From Ramazzottius varieornatus (lineage: Eukaryota > Tardigrada > Eutardigrada > Parachela > Ramazzottiidae): a stretch of 57,127 nucleotides of DNA. Positions 26,427 to 37,800 of this stretch are shown piece by piece. A program made the translations under genes and the position numbers. How positions within the stretch are numbered: the first letter of the stretch is position 1; each line of letters opens with the position of its first letter. The notes beneath the pieces are model-generated. The model saw only the letters and a list, made by a program, of their open reading frames with translations, had not been told where the DNA came from and ran no database searches. The DNA lies in assembly GCA_001949185.1 (NCBI GenBank), contig BDGG01000019.1, positions 64,892 through 122,018 of the forward strand. Reading direction: 5' to 3'.

Positions 26427-26682
26427 CCTGTGACTCCTGTCCAGATTTTGAGACTGAGACCTTCCCCAGGCGGGTCAAGGGCTGGCTTGGGAAAACCCTG
26501 GGGAAATTTACTAAAGGTCAAACTTTGAAATTCTTCATCCTTTGTTGATGATCCTCTTCGAACCTCCTTCTCACTCTTTTCTGAATTCACAGGTACCAGG
26601 ATCTGTGGAATGTCTCTGGATTAGGTACGATCTGGAGTGATCTGATACCCAGCCCGTACTGTGCGCGCGCTGAGTGGTGGAT
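26427..26682. promoter_or_regulatory. Short shared promoter region, SET gene and COA3
   Basis: 256 bases separate the proposed SET-gene start (-) and the COA3 start (+). This is short enough for a bidirectional promoter. If the SET gene starts further upstream than I propose, the space is even smaller. The assignment is positional. Confidence 0.4.
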
Positions 26683-27057
26683 ATGGCTGCGCCGTCGACG
26701 ACTCCCGACGTGAAGACGCCACCAGGACGCGCGCCGTTCCTTAATCAGATTCAGAATGATTTTATGAGAAAAGCCGACATGTGGAACAGAGAACGTGTCC
26801 TTCAAATGAGGAAGCTAAAAGCCAAGAACATTCTTACGGGTCTTCTTCTGGGAGGCACGGTCGCCAGTATATGTAGGTTGTCCTGATGGAATTTCCATAA
26901 ATCTGCTTTCACTTGTCATCTTTCTGTTTTGACCATCTGTTTCGTCCAAAAACGCATTGCACTACTTGCTTTTGTTGCAGACGCTTACTCCATCATGGCC
27001 ATCAAACAAGAAACGTTCCTCGATGACCTAGACGAACCCGAAAGAGCTGAAACGTAA
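26683..27057 (+). CDS. COA3: Cytochrome c oxidase assembly factor 3
   Basis: Small inner-membrane protein of mitochondria (CCDC56/MITRAC12) that stabilises newly made COX1. Two exons (26683-26872, 26981-27057) give 88 residues. The family pattern is visible: a polar N-terminus, a basic helix with RKLKAKNILTGLLLGGTVAS leading into the single membrane span, and after it YSIMAIKQETFLDDLDEPE, matching the YSISQERFLDELEDE of the human protein. The junction rebuilds a Tyr codon. An in-frame TGA lies just upstream (26671), so the ATG is well fixed. Confidence 0.92.
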
Positions 27058-27653
27058 CCTCAATGTTTGATTTCACATTTTCATGCGATCGAATTCTTTC
27101 AGTTTCTCTGTATGTTTTATGTTTGAACTTATCTGAGTGTTTTACCCTGGTGATCTTTGTCTTTGCTACTGCCTTATATGGACTGGAAACCTATGTTCTC
27201 CGGCGGAATCAATCGCGGGCGGCGGAAGATTTCCTCCTGGCCGTAGGCACGTAGTAGACTAAGTAGAGTCAGGGAGGCAGAGTTTACCATTTTGTAGTCT
27301 GGTGTGTACCGTACGCTGCACTTGAAATCAATCAGTGTCAAACTGTTAGTACAACTTTGGTTACTTGTACTCGTACGTTTACTCACAGTTACAAGTCAAA
27401 AGTCAAAACATTGTGGCAAATAAAACAGCTGATCACTTTCCGCGCTTCTTCCACGATCTTTTTTCCCTCCAGCAATCCAGTTTAATCTTCCGGCTCACAT
27501 TCTTGTCCCGTCTTGCCTGATCTTGTTCAGGGAAGAAAAATGACAGCTCAGCTTTTAGAAATGCACAATGCCACAGGCGACACGGCAGTAAGTGCCTCCT
27601 TGAACACTTTTGCGTGCCAATTACATCATTGGTTTCTTCATCTCATCTTCCAG
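27058..27653. other. COA3-TUBGCP4 interval
   Basis: Carries the 3' end of COA3 and the leader of TUBGCP4. A possible short upstream coding exon at 27541-27588 (ATGACAGCTCAG to GCA|GTAAGT) would splice in phase to the TUBGCP4 start at 27654; I treat it as leader because the downstream ATG aligns with the family start. Confidence 0.45.
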
Positions 27654-30600
27654 ATGCCTCTAATGGATCTGCTGTGCCGTCTGGCTGGGTTTGGCACCTC
27701 AGCTAGCGCACCACAATGGTCCAAGTTCTGCCATCCCCACGAGCTGGAAGTACTGGAACACCTGCTGGAGACTGGACGCGCCAGAGGAAGCTTGAAGGAA
27801 TACATCGCTAGAGGCGACGAACTAGGTGAGGCTAATCAAGCCCGATCAATCAACCTGTAGCGAACTATCCGAAGCCCTTACGGTTGTGGAGCTCTCGACG
27901 CGTGATGTAGTTCTTTTCGCTTCACAGGTAGGAAAGGACGGTGTATGGTAGCCTCCGCCGTCGTGGCTATCAAGGAAACAGTGAAGTCTTACGACGGCGC
28001 AGTCGTCCGTATGAGCGGAGAATCACAGAGTAAAACTCCACCGACTCTCCTTTCCATCTACGCGATCACTTCGCAGGTACGGTTTGATGCGCCTTCCGGA
28101 TTTCGCCCTTTAAAAAGAAAGCAGAAGTTCTCTGTCTCTCTTGCAGTACGAAGCAGGGCTCTTCTCCTGTTTGAAATATCTGAAATGGCTCTTAGACGAC
28201 GACAATCTGGGCAACTTGACCGTTGGTCGAATGATGGACGAGTGTCATCGTCGTCTTGAATCCTCCAACGGGGACGCTAAAAACGCCATGGAGAACCTGT
28301 TCTCTGGACTGTTCGAAGCCTACAAGCGTACGCTGATTCCATGGCTTGTCTACGGCTTCCTGGATTCCCGCAGTGACGACTTCTTCGTGAAAGAACCAGT
28401 CAGTATAAAATGTCCCTCGCCGCTCCTTGAATACTACAAATTACCGTACCGACCATTTTCCCTGTTCGACAGGATAACTGCAACATCTACTTTAGAGAAA
28501 TTGGCCATCATATCAGCAGCATGGCTAAAGCTCCGAGTCATATGTCTGCCGGCCTGGTGGAGAAGATTGCTCAATACGGATACATGCGGAAGTTCCTCGG
28601 CTGGCGGTCCAAAAATATTCTTCCTGATCCGGGCAGGTTCAATTCCAGTCGCAGTTTAGCTTCAATTTTTTCAAGCTAAGTTCTCTGTTTCTAGTGTTGG
28701 AGAATCAGGTCGTCGTTTGTGCTAATCGACTTCGGAATCTTCACTGGAAGAACTACCGGACAAACGCCCTCAGCGACATCGTCGACCTCTTCGGTGTACT
28801 ATATTCTCATGTAAGTTTCCTGTAGAAATCGTCTAGTTTGTTTTCGAATTTTTGTTGTACTGTATTCCCTCGATAGTTCTGCGAATTACGTGATCATGCC
28901 AGTAAATTACACCCGCACTGGTATCGCTGATTGTTTGATTGTCGCCCATCATTACACTTGACTGGGGAGCAGTCTTTGATTGAAGGCATAGATACTTTCT
29001 GTTTCCCGCCGGATGATATTTACCACGACAGTCACGTGATTCGCAGAATTTTCGAGGGAATACAGTAATAGTCCTCCTCACGACAGGCCGTAAAACTCCG
29101 TTGATTGTGTTGATCTTGAAAGTGGATTACGAAGTTTCGCTTTCAAGATGAGCTACTCGAGTAGCTCATCTTGAAAGCGAAAACGGATTATTCTCAGCAC
29201 CATTGACTCAAAACTTCAAATTTTCATTTGTCAGCTGATCTCTGTCTGCACAGTGCTTCACGTTGCGAGATACCGTTTCACGTATGGGCTTCTTGATACC
29301 TATTAGTGTCGGGGATATCGACAGACAGAGACTAGCCAGAGAGAAAACCATGAGTTTCAGCCTAAGTTAGTCAGGAGGCAAAGTTTGCCTACAAACCTAC
29401 CCCGCAAAACTCGCGGATTTCCGCGACTTTCGAAAAACGCAGTTTTGCCTCACTCACGACTAATTTCCGTTGATCAAGCAAACTCAAATTTTAAATCAAC
29501 CTTTTGTGACATAAACAGCTCGTCGTGAGGAGGACTAATATTAGGAGGTCAGCAAACAAACCCGACAAGATCGTTTTCCTAAGTGGCGCACGCTTACAGC
29601 GTTGTAAGTCAAGTGCATGCGCCACTTAGAAAGACGATCTTGGAGAGATCGTTTGCCGAACTTCCCTTATTATACGATTAAAATGTGGTTTTTCTTGCAG
29701 GCCTTGTACGCAGATATCTTCTTCAAGTTCAAGATTCGCGATATCCTCAGTATGTTCCAGCAAATGTACCTGATGGGTATTATGACCGTCTTTGATGAAT
29801 TTGTCGAACAAGCCGACGATATGCTCCGCGGACCGGTGACGCCACAGACTATCACTGGTTGCAAGCCTGTCACTTTCTTCTTCTTTCTAGTTTTGATACA
29901 GTGCTTTCTCGACAGATGTGAATTTGAAACTGGACAACGCGTTTGACTACACGGTCTTTCACCGTACTTTCGACCCAACTTTACTTCGACAAGACAACAG
30001 GTCTTCCACGGCGGAGAACCTCGTCGATAAGGGCTTCAGTTGCTTCTACTTCGATCTGAAAAGTATATGCTTTTAGTTCTTAGTCAAAGCAGTTTTGCAA
30101 TGTCTCGGATTTTTCGTAAAGACGAGAGTTGTGCTTGCAGGTTTCTCAGCTGTGGATAACTCTTCGCGCCTTCCCTCAACCGACTCTCAGTCAGCGTGGG
30201 ACCTTCTTCAGCTGGAATTTGCCGTCAAACATCCGCTCGATTGGTTCTTCCACAAACGCACTATGGACAAGTAGGTTCTTCATTGTCTTCTACTTTGGCT
30301 GGATGAGAACTTTTGGTTTCCTACTGATCTTTCAACAAAGTTTTCGGCGCTGATCAGAGAAAATATTAATAAGAAAAATTATTTTGACAATGAGAGTCTT
30401 ATGTTTTATACTCCCATTTTCCCCAAAGTTTGTCTGATCTTCCTTTCGTGGTCAATCGAAGTTGTGCATGGTTTCAGGTACAAGCAGATCTTTCGTTTTC
30501 TGTTACGTCTCCGACGTCTGACCAATGCCTTCGCCAGCGTTTGGCGACTTCTGCGCGAAGGACTCCAGTCAGGTCTGCTGGCCTCCGATGTTCATCTCGA

Positions 30601-31323
30601 ACTCTTCACCTGGCTTTTCAACTTCCAGCACGTCATGACCACCATCCAGTTCTACATTCAAGTCGACGTCATTCACGCAGCGTGGCGTAGATTGACGACC
30701 CAGATGGATGGGCTGGATGACTACATCCAGCTGATGGAAGCTCACGAGGCCTTCTTGACGCAGATTTCCGTCCATGCCATGATGGACAACGCCATGGTAT
30801 GACAAACCAGCTTGAACTATAGATTTTACTTGGGATACAATACAAACTTGATAAGATCGTTTTACAAAGTGGCACATGTTTTCAGTGTTGGTACTTGAAA
30901 CATGCGCCACTCGGTCAAGCGATTCTTACCGAATTTGTTTGCCGAGCTGTCACACTTACAGTCAACATCAAAGCGATGACCGTCGTTTCCTTTGCAGCTT
31001 CACAAATGTATTAGCGCTCTGACAAAAACCTCCTTGGAAGTCTGCGCTGATATCAGCCGGGAGATGCGCAAGGACGAACCGGAAGACGTCAATGTGGAAT
31101 CTGCTCGCATGAAGATTTTGGGAAGACTTAGTTCCATCAATCTAGCCTGCTTGTTATCTCCAATAGACGATAATGCAGTTTCTTACGTTTACAGGATTTG
31201 AAAAGCATGTTGAAGGTGTTCGTGAAGTCGCTGCACAGTGTGTCGGACCAGAACAACACAATGCTGGCGTACTTGGCGCTGAAGCTGGACTTCAGCGGGA
31301 ACTTATCGAATTTGCTTTCTTAG
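27654..31323 (+). CDS. TUBGCP4: Gamma-tubulin complex component 4
   Basis: Subunit of the gamma-tubulin ring complex that nucleates microtubules; GCP4 binds gamma-tubulin through its C-terminal GRIP2 domain. Eleven exons (27654-27825, 27928-28076, 28147-28398, 28473-28632, 28695-28810, 29701-29857, 29916-30062, 30141-30270, 30478-30796, 30998-31093, 31195-31323) give 608 residues (human 667). Diagnostic segments: the start LLCRLAGF, then KFCHPHELEVLEHLLETG; PWLVYGFLDSRSDDFFVKEP; KFKIRDILSMFQQMYLMG; and the GRIP2 hallmark HVMTTIQFYIQVDVIHAAW. Intron 4 uses a GC donor (CCGG|GCAGGT). Intron 5 (890 bp) is packed with three elements. The donor of the penultimate exon (AAT|GTGGAA) is the least certain boundary. 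Confidence 0.9.
28858..29067. mobile_element. 210-bp inverted-repeat element
   Basis: Ends TACTGTATTCCCTCGA and TCGAGGGAATACAGTA are exact complements, and pairing continues through TTCTGCGAATTACGTGA. It sits in TUBGCP4 intron 5, abuts the next element and has no coding content. Confidence 0.78.
29069..29536. mobile_element. TAGTCCTCCTCACGAC element, intact copy (468 bp)
   Basis: Terminal inverted repeats TAGTCCTCCTCACGAC and GTCGTGAGGAGGACTA. Inside is a perfect 48-base palindrome (29135-29182) centred on CTCGAG. The interior lacks a reading frame. Relatives lie at 46725-47640 (disrupted by a nested insertion) and around 45385-45566 (rearranged). It is inserted in TUBGCP4 intron 5. Confidence 0.8.
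29548..29664. repeat. Intronic GTGCGCCACTT hairpin, full unit
   Basis: Reads GTCAGCAAACAAACCCGACA on the left, core TAAGTGGCGCACGC...GCATGCGCCACTTA, then GATCGTTTGCCGAACTTCCC on the right. It lies close to the 3' end of TUBGCP4 intron 5. Confidence 0.8.
30836..30946. repeat. Intronic GTGCGCCACTT hairpin, full unit
   Basis: In TUBGCP4 intron 9 (30797-30997). Outer arm AATACAAACTTGATAAGATC and its complement GAATTTGTTTGCCGAGCTGT, around a core AAAGTGGCACATG...CATGCGCCACT. The element makes up about half of the 201-base intron. Confidence 0.8.
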
Positions 31324-32160
31324 CTTTTTGAACTGCTGGTCTTTCCCGTGTCTTGTCATTACTCAGCACAACCTGTATCTCATAAACTTATTTCAATAGT
31401 TTCGAGTTTTATGTTCACTAACCGTTAACAATTCTTTCACAATGGGAAACATGAGAATTCTGATTAAATGTTGGTACATTCGGCGTCATTCCCATTTATC
31501 TATACCTCTGCACTGGCTTCACAACTTATAAGACTGATGATATCGAGCCTTTTTTAAGATTCCAAACCCAGGTTCCTCACTCTCGCATGTCCGAGTGAAG
31601 GCAGACTTGCTGGACGGCGTCGGAAAACAGAGATGCCATCCATTCGCTGTAATGTCATCCCGTAGACCTACTTACCGTTGTGACATACGGACACCGTGAC
31701 ATTCGACATGGCCAAATACTGCCAGCCGAAAACCACAACAAAGGCCGTTCCATATACCGGTAAATATTGCACGCCTCATTACACACGACGAGAAAAAATG
31801 CATTCCAGCAGATCCGTTTCGACTTTGTGCTCTTCCAACGGTCTCCGCATCCATCCTACATCTCTGTTACCGAGAGTTACACCGTTCAGCTGGCTTTCCG
31901 TTGAGGTGATGCGTGCAGAGTAAGACTGCGAGATCCGGTTTCGGTTTCAGACTTAGCTCAAGCATCATCGACCAAGACGCTCTCCCGTCGCTGCTACCGG
32001 AAAGGCCGCCTTCCTCGCCTTTACAATGGTCACCGTCGAAAATTCTAGGTATGCCAGGCTGCTTGCCTGTTTCATATCACTTTTCCCTGACTGCGGGGAA
32101 GATATGTATTTTTATCGATACATTTCATTTCGCTCCAACCGCTTCAACAGGTGTTCGTCG
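31324..32160. other. TUBGCP4 / helicase interval
   Basis: No gene is supported. The right end probably contains a leader exon ending near 32043 (TTCTAG|GTATGCC) spliced to an acceptor at about 32150 (CTTCAACAG), just ahead of the helicase start. Confidence 0.45.
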
Positions 32161-33865
32161 ATGTCGAGTGAACTGGGCCGTCTTTCTGCTCAGCGTTCAT
32201 CCCGTATGTCAGACACTCCACCACCTCACCCTGATCAAGAAGCTCCAGACTTTACGGAGGACAACGCGTTGCTGGCACAATATCCGGGAAACTACCGTGA
32301 GCTGATCACTAACGTGCAGCTCCAGGATGGTCTGGCCGAGGGCAAGATCCAGCAACTGGATGGCATCCAAAGCGTCTTTATCCGCCACATCCTCAAACGT
32401 CGGGACATCTTCTGTCAGTTACCTGCCAAGTCCGGCAAGACGGCCATCTTCGTGGTAGCCACCTTGCAGATGCTGAATTTGGAACCGGATGTGGCTAGCT
32501 TTCGCGCGCCCAGCGTCGTTGTCGTTGCTCCCACAAGAGAACTCGCTAGTAAGAATAGTCCCACTCGTTTCTCATGGAACTCGGTAAAATTACGTTGTCG
32601 TAGGCCAAATCGCTGACACGTACCAGTTGTATGGGAAACGGATGCCAAACTTGAGTGTGCGCCTGTTTATCGGGGGATTGAACAGAGCGAGTGAAGACGT
32701 GAAGGCCATGCGGAACTCCAAGCAGCGCCTTCACGTGGTGGTGGCCACTCCTGGACGCCTGAAGGAGCTCATTCGGGAAAGCTACGTTCATGTCAATTAT
32801 GTCAAACATATGATTTTCGATGAAGCCGACACAATTTTTGGCGATGAAGAGATGCGGGCGGATGCCCACTTCTGCTTCACCCGCACCGAACGCCAAAAGC
32901 AGACCATGATGTTTGGTGCGACTTTCTCCGGCCTAGCGCATGAAATCTGTGTCAAGTACCTGCGACTCGTACGTCCTGACTTTATCTCATTGGTCCCTGG
33001 GAGCTCGGAAAACGAACCGGAGCAGACTGATTTCTCAAGTGGCGCACTGTTTCAGCCAACTACACTGGAAGTGTGCGCCACTTGAGAAAGCAGTCTCAAC
33101 CTCAAAAGTTGGTTCTTACGCATTCCGTTTTCTAGCAGCCTTTCTCGTGGACTGGTCCTTCCATCGACAATCCACGACGTGGTGGTGTGATCAACCATCG
33201 TTTCTATCATGTGCACGAGAACTCCAAAATGGACTATCTGGAAGGGTTTCTCAATCTGGTCTTGGAGCGCGAACCCGAGCGGCAGGTGTAAGTCTAGTCT
33301 CAACTAGTTTAGCTTGACTTTGGTGATATTTCGACAGCGAACCTTGAATCTTACAGACTCATCTTCGTGGATACGCGGGAGCGATGTGACGTCCTATCAC
33401 ACTACCTGGAGGAGAAGAAGTTTGATGTTATTCAGGTGCAGGGCGGCCTTAGGCAGAATATTCGGTTCTACTGTTTTGGGCTGGCCAAAGAAAACAGAAA
33501 GAAGCTGATTGTTACGACCGATCTGTTTGCTAGAGGTGCGTAAAGTAGGCATTTTTGAATTGAAACTTCCAACGATGGATCACGATTCTGTATTGTCTTG
33601 TACTTTTTCAGGTGTGGACATTCCTCATGTCAGTGTCATCGTGAACTACGACTGTCCGAAAGGTTTCAGCGGGAATGTGGGTGGAGGTCGACACGATCCG
33701 GTCGAGGCTCGCCACACATACTACAACCGAACTAACAGGTGCGGTCGGGACATCGATCAAAGTCTCGTTCTGACGTTGGCTCGTGATGCCGGGGACATCA
33801 ACTTCCTGCGGACTGAGGTTGAGCAGAATTTGGGCTTCCAGGTGATCGAGCTGACCAAAGAATGA
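32161..33865 (+). CDS. Divergent DEAD-box RNA helicase (DDX39/DDX19-like)
   Basis: Superfamily 2 RNA helicase related to the mRNA-export enzymes UAP56/DDX39 and Dbp5/DDX19. Five exons (32161-32548, 32604-32968, 33136-33287, 33357-33535, 33612-33865) give 445 residues. Motifs Ia (PTRELA), Ib (ATPGR), II (DEAD in IFDEADTIFG), IV (LIFVDT) and V (DLFARGVDI) are intact. Motif I reads AKSGKT, two residues shorter than the usual AxSGxGKT; motif III is GAT, not SAT; motif VI reads NRTNRCGR where HRxGRxGR is expected; and about ten extra residues precede it. ATP binding or hydrolysis may therefore be altered or lost, yet the frame is intact over five exons. A paralogue with a new or tissue-specific role is plausible. 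No gene symbol is assigned. Confidence 0.85.
33000..33095. repeat. Intronic GTGCGCCACTT hairpin, one core
   Basis: In helicase intron 2 (32969-33135). Left arm GAGCTCGGAAAACGAACCGG, core TCAAGTGGCGCAC...GTGTGCGCCACTTGA. The hairpin fills over half of the intron. Confidence 0.8.
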
Positions 33866-34808
33866 GCGCTTCGTGTTTAGGAAGAACCTTTTCGTCCTCT
33901 TTTGAACATACTGTAAAGAAAAACTGCTCTGCAATCTACGAACTTTTGTTTTGTCGTTTATGCATACTTTACACTATTATTTCAACAGCTGTGGTTCTCG
34001 TCGACATCTACCATCTTCATGTACAATTTCTTTTATTTGGACTTCAGAGTGTTTCTTGATGGCGAGTTGTTGTTGTATCTCGGAGATTTTTATTCTGTTT
34101 TTATTTAATAATGTTCGGCCGAACCCACTCTAATCAGAACACCCGTCTGCCTTGGGTGGTGCAACGCCCATCCGGACTGCGACGCTTCCGAGCTCCTGCC
34201 GAACAGTGTTGCATCCAAGCTTGAGCTTTCGTGGAATTACAGTAATGGAAAGGTCGAGGACTCAAGGTGTCGCCAAGAGAAGAAAGTACGTACGTTTCGG
34301 TCCAAGCAAGGGTCAGACAGACCGACAGTTCCTTGCTGCCGTATTCACTTGTGTACTGTTTCTATGGTGACACATGAATGTACATGTTGTGAACTATGAA
34401 CCCGAAGTGCGAGACCAAAACAATTCCAACCTGAGAGAGGACATCCGGAAGATGATAATAATTAGTTGGTACGGCGGAAGTGATTCCGAAGGAAACGAGG
34501 AAAGAATTCGAAATTTTCCGCCGGATGAGGGCGCCATCTGCAGCTGATATGACATTACATGATAATGATATGACATACGCTTACGCCGTGTTGTCATGCC
34601 AGCCTGCAGGCCCATGAGTACGATGGGTACGCGGTTACGGTATATCGAATCATACTGGAGTAACAAGACCTTACTGTATTTCTTGGTAGTTTTTTAGTTT
34701 TCTACGGAAGATCAAGAATCCCAGTCGTTCTCATCTCGTCTGCTGTTTTTACTCTTATCCAAGAAGAACGATCAAAATGTCCTCTTCGCTTCTCTCGGAA
34801 GGAATATT
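33866..34808. other. Helicase / ASH1 interval
   Basis: About 940 bases with the helicase 3' end and the ASH1 5' region. An ATG at 34777 opens a 22-codon frame that ends before the ASH1 donor and is out of frame with it, so it could be an upstream ORF. Nothing else is recognised. Confidence 0.5.
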
Positions 34809-37800
34809 ATGGCGGGAGACGTGCCCTTGCAGTCACAAATGAAGCCTTCTGGAGCACATCTTTCTGGAGCATTGGCTGATCGTCGCACTGTCGATCCCAC
34901 TGGTAAGTGTACATTCCCATCTTAACAATCAATTCTTCCATTCCACAGTGCGAAATAATCTTTAGAAAGCTGGCTCTTGAATGGGTTTTGTTGTGTATCA
35001 ACAGAGAGAAACCATTCGGCTACTTTAGTCATTCATGGAAAAAGTTTCTTGAAAATTAAACAAGTTTTCGGACGGTAGCTCGGGTCCATTGATTGGGATG
35101 ACGTCATTGATTGATTGGGCCAGTTATAGATCAAGACTGTCTCTCTTTTCAGAACGAATTAAATCCATGTTGTTCTCCCCTCCGCTACCAACATCCGTTG
35201 GTAGCAAAAATAAGACGGAAAAGCATGTGCAGCCTGCGACAGCAAGCAACGATGACTTTGACCAGCTGTTGGCTAGTATCCATACTAAGATCTCGCAGGA
35301 CTTCGGAGCGACGACGACGTCGACGACCGCCAACGATCTACACGCTTCCCCTATGCGCCTCTCTCCTGTGGCACCAGCGTCTGCTTCCTCAGCTGTGTCG
35401 ATAGCCGTCAATGGCAGTACTCCCCCTAAAGAAATAATCATGACGAAGGCAGAGAGTAGGAAGTTAAAGAAGTTGCGGAGCAGTTTGAACGTTCAAGATT
35501 GCGAACTGTTGGAAGTGTTCAGCTCTGTGACTGCCCGATTAAGCTCACTAGAACTATCCGAAGCAGCTAAGAAGCCACCGGATCCATCTCCGAGTAAAAC
35601 TACGACTAAGCCGACGGGTAACGTTCTGGAAGCGGAGAGTGTGAAGATGCTGCCTTTCAAGAAGCGTGCCTATAAAGGCGATAAAGTTCCTTCTCCCAAA
35701 ACGACCGATGGAGGAACGAAAACTTCAGGAAGAATAGACGGTAGGTTTAGTAGAATCGTTAGTCATGTTTATTGTGAGCACATCACGGTTTACATCACCT
35801 TCGATGAGTGCGTATGAGTAATGAGCAACGCTAAAAGCTAGCGCATGACTTTCCGGGTTCAGTCGCGCAAATGACCAGCTTTTGATACAGAAGTATGCGC
35901 ATGTTGCGACGAGTGATAAGGCGTGGGTTACCGAGTCAAGTCGCGCATGCACCTGGCTTCACTTACCTACATGTGCGCCACTTGCGGGACAAGCTGCAGT
36001 GGGCTGGCGCAGGCTCATATTCAGTTATTTGATCGTTCTGTGTCGTCAAGTTCAACTTTTTCCTGTAGGAACGAAGGAGAAAAATGGACCAGCCAAGAGT
36101 CTATCAGTGACATCGCAAGGGACAGCAGCAGTAGATGGGACAGAAAAGCTTCCCACACTCAAGTTGAAAGTCAGCCGGACTGCTTCGGGTAAGGTCCAAA
36201 CAGCTCGGACATCCACTTCCACGCCTCTTGTTCTCGAGAAGACAGCTCAAAAGATGACAGAAATCCAGGTGGTCTTATCGAAGACTATCCACAAGCCACT
36301 TCAACCGAAAAAGATTCTTCCCCTTCTCATGCCTAAAGCCACACCAACGAACCAGCCTGGTGTGGTCCTCATCGCCCCGAAACCCGCTGCTGCACTAGCC
36401 TCTCTCCACTGCGCCACGGCGAAAGCCATACAGAAGCCTGTGGAGAAGCCGATGAGTCTTTCCGAGAGCCTTAACCTAATCATCTCCCCTCCCACCGGAA
36501 CTTCTTTGCCGGTTGACACGCCAGTCAAGAAGCGAGGAAGACCGAGGAAGCGTCCGGTTGAAGCTTCGACCGAACCTGCGAATGAAGCTTCTGTGGAACC
36601 TCCGGTGGCGAAGAAGGTGAAGCTGGTCGAGAGACCGCCGAAGACGATTAAAGAAGACGCCGTTGTAGAAGTCCCTGCAGTGTCTGAAGAAGACAGGAAA
36701 CAGATGGAAGAGTTGCAAGCCAAGTTTCGTTTGACGCGTAACATTTACAGTCCAAAGAGCTTAGGAGAGGAGATGCACAAAGACTACGATCTGAAGCGCT
36801 GTGACTGTAAACCGCCGGCAGCCGCCGACGCTGTTGGGTGTGGGTATGGCTGTTCCAGCCGAAGTAGCTACTTTGAGTGTGATCCCGAGGATTGCCCTTG
36901 CGGTAAGCGATGTACCAACAACGCCATCCAGAAGAAGAGATGGGCGGAGAACCTGGAGCTGTTCAAGACGGATAAGAAAGGCTTTGGTGTCCGATGCCTA
37001 AAGCCTATCCGACGAGGTACGTTTTTGTTACTGTAGAACGAAAGAAGACAGAGAAAGTTATAACCTCGGGAAGACCAAGCAAGTTAAAGGGAAAACGGTA
37101 AAGGGAAAGCGCGGTCAGGGCTGTGCCTGTTGGTCAGAGCTATGCCTTGGTGGTCAAGGCCGCGCCGCTAGCAGCCGACCGAAAATCTTCATCGTCCCTA
37201 TGTAGAATGTTCTGCAATGGTGTGTTTTGGGGTTGACCATTGTTGTTTTTTCCCGATTAGGCTCGTTGATATGTGAATACGTGGGGGAGGTGGTATCATG
37301 GGAGGTCTTTCGGGGAAGGAGTGAGAAGCAGTACAACAACAACCTCCATCATTACTGTCTAAAGCTGGACAGCACCAAAGTGATCGATGCCTACTCGCAA
37401 GGTGGCATCGCTCGTTTCATCAACCACTCGTGTGAACCCAACAGCCATACGCAGAACTGGGTGGTCAAAGGCCGGGACCGAATAGCCATCTTCGCCTCCA
37501 AAGACATCCCCGCGGGAGAAGAGATCACGTACGACTATAAGTTTGAAAGCTTCGACGTCCAGGTAATTAACTCTCCATAGATGAAATCTCGCAAAGTAAC
37601 TCGACAAGATGGTTTTTCCAAGCGGCACACGCTTTCCCAATCACCGGAAACGTGCGCCAGTTGGGAAAACAACCTTTTGAAGGTTGATTACTTTGCCAAG
37701 CGGCGCATCACTTCGGTGTTATTGGCTGGAAGTGTGCGCCACTTGAAAAACGAAATTGTCAGGCTCTCGGTTTAGTCATCTCGGAAGACTCACGGCTCAT

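Noticed and set aside
27541-27588. Upstream ATG and short exon for TUBGCP4 that splices in phase.
   Set aside because: The ATG at 27654 aligns with the family N-terminus; the extra 16 codons have no counterpart. It remains possible.
31195-31323. Alternative frame of the last TUBGCP4 exon, also open over most of its length.
   Set aside because: Only the chosen frame gives the LKSMLKVFVKSLH...LALKLDF pattern of the GCP4 C-terminus.
33001-33085. Extension of helicase exon 2 through the hairpin (…SSENEPEQTDFSSGA).
   Set aside because: A strong GTACGT donor at 32969 gives a phase-correct junction that aligns with relatives; the extension reads into the palindrome.
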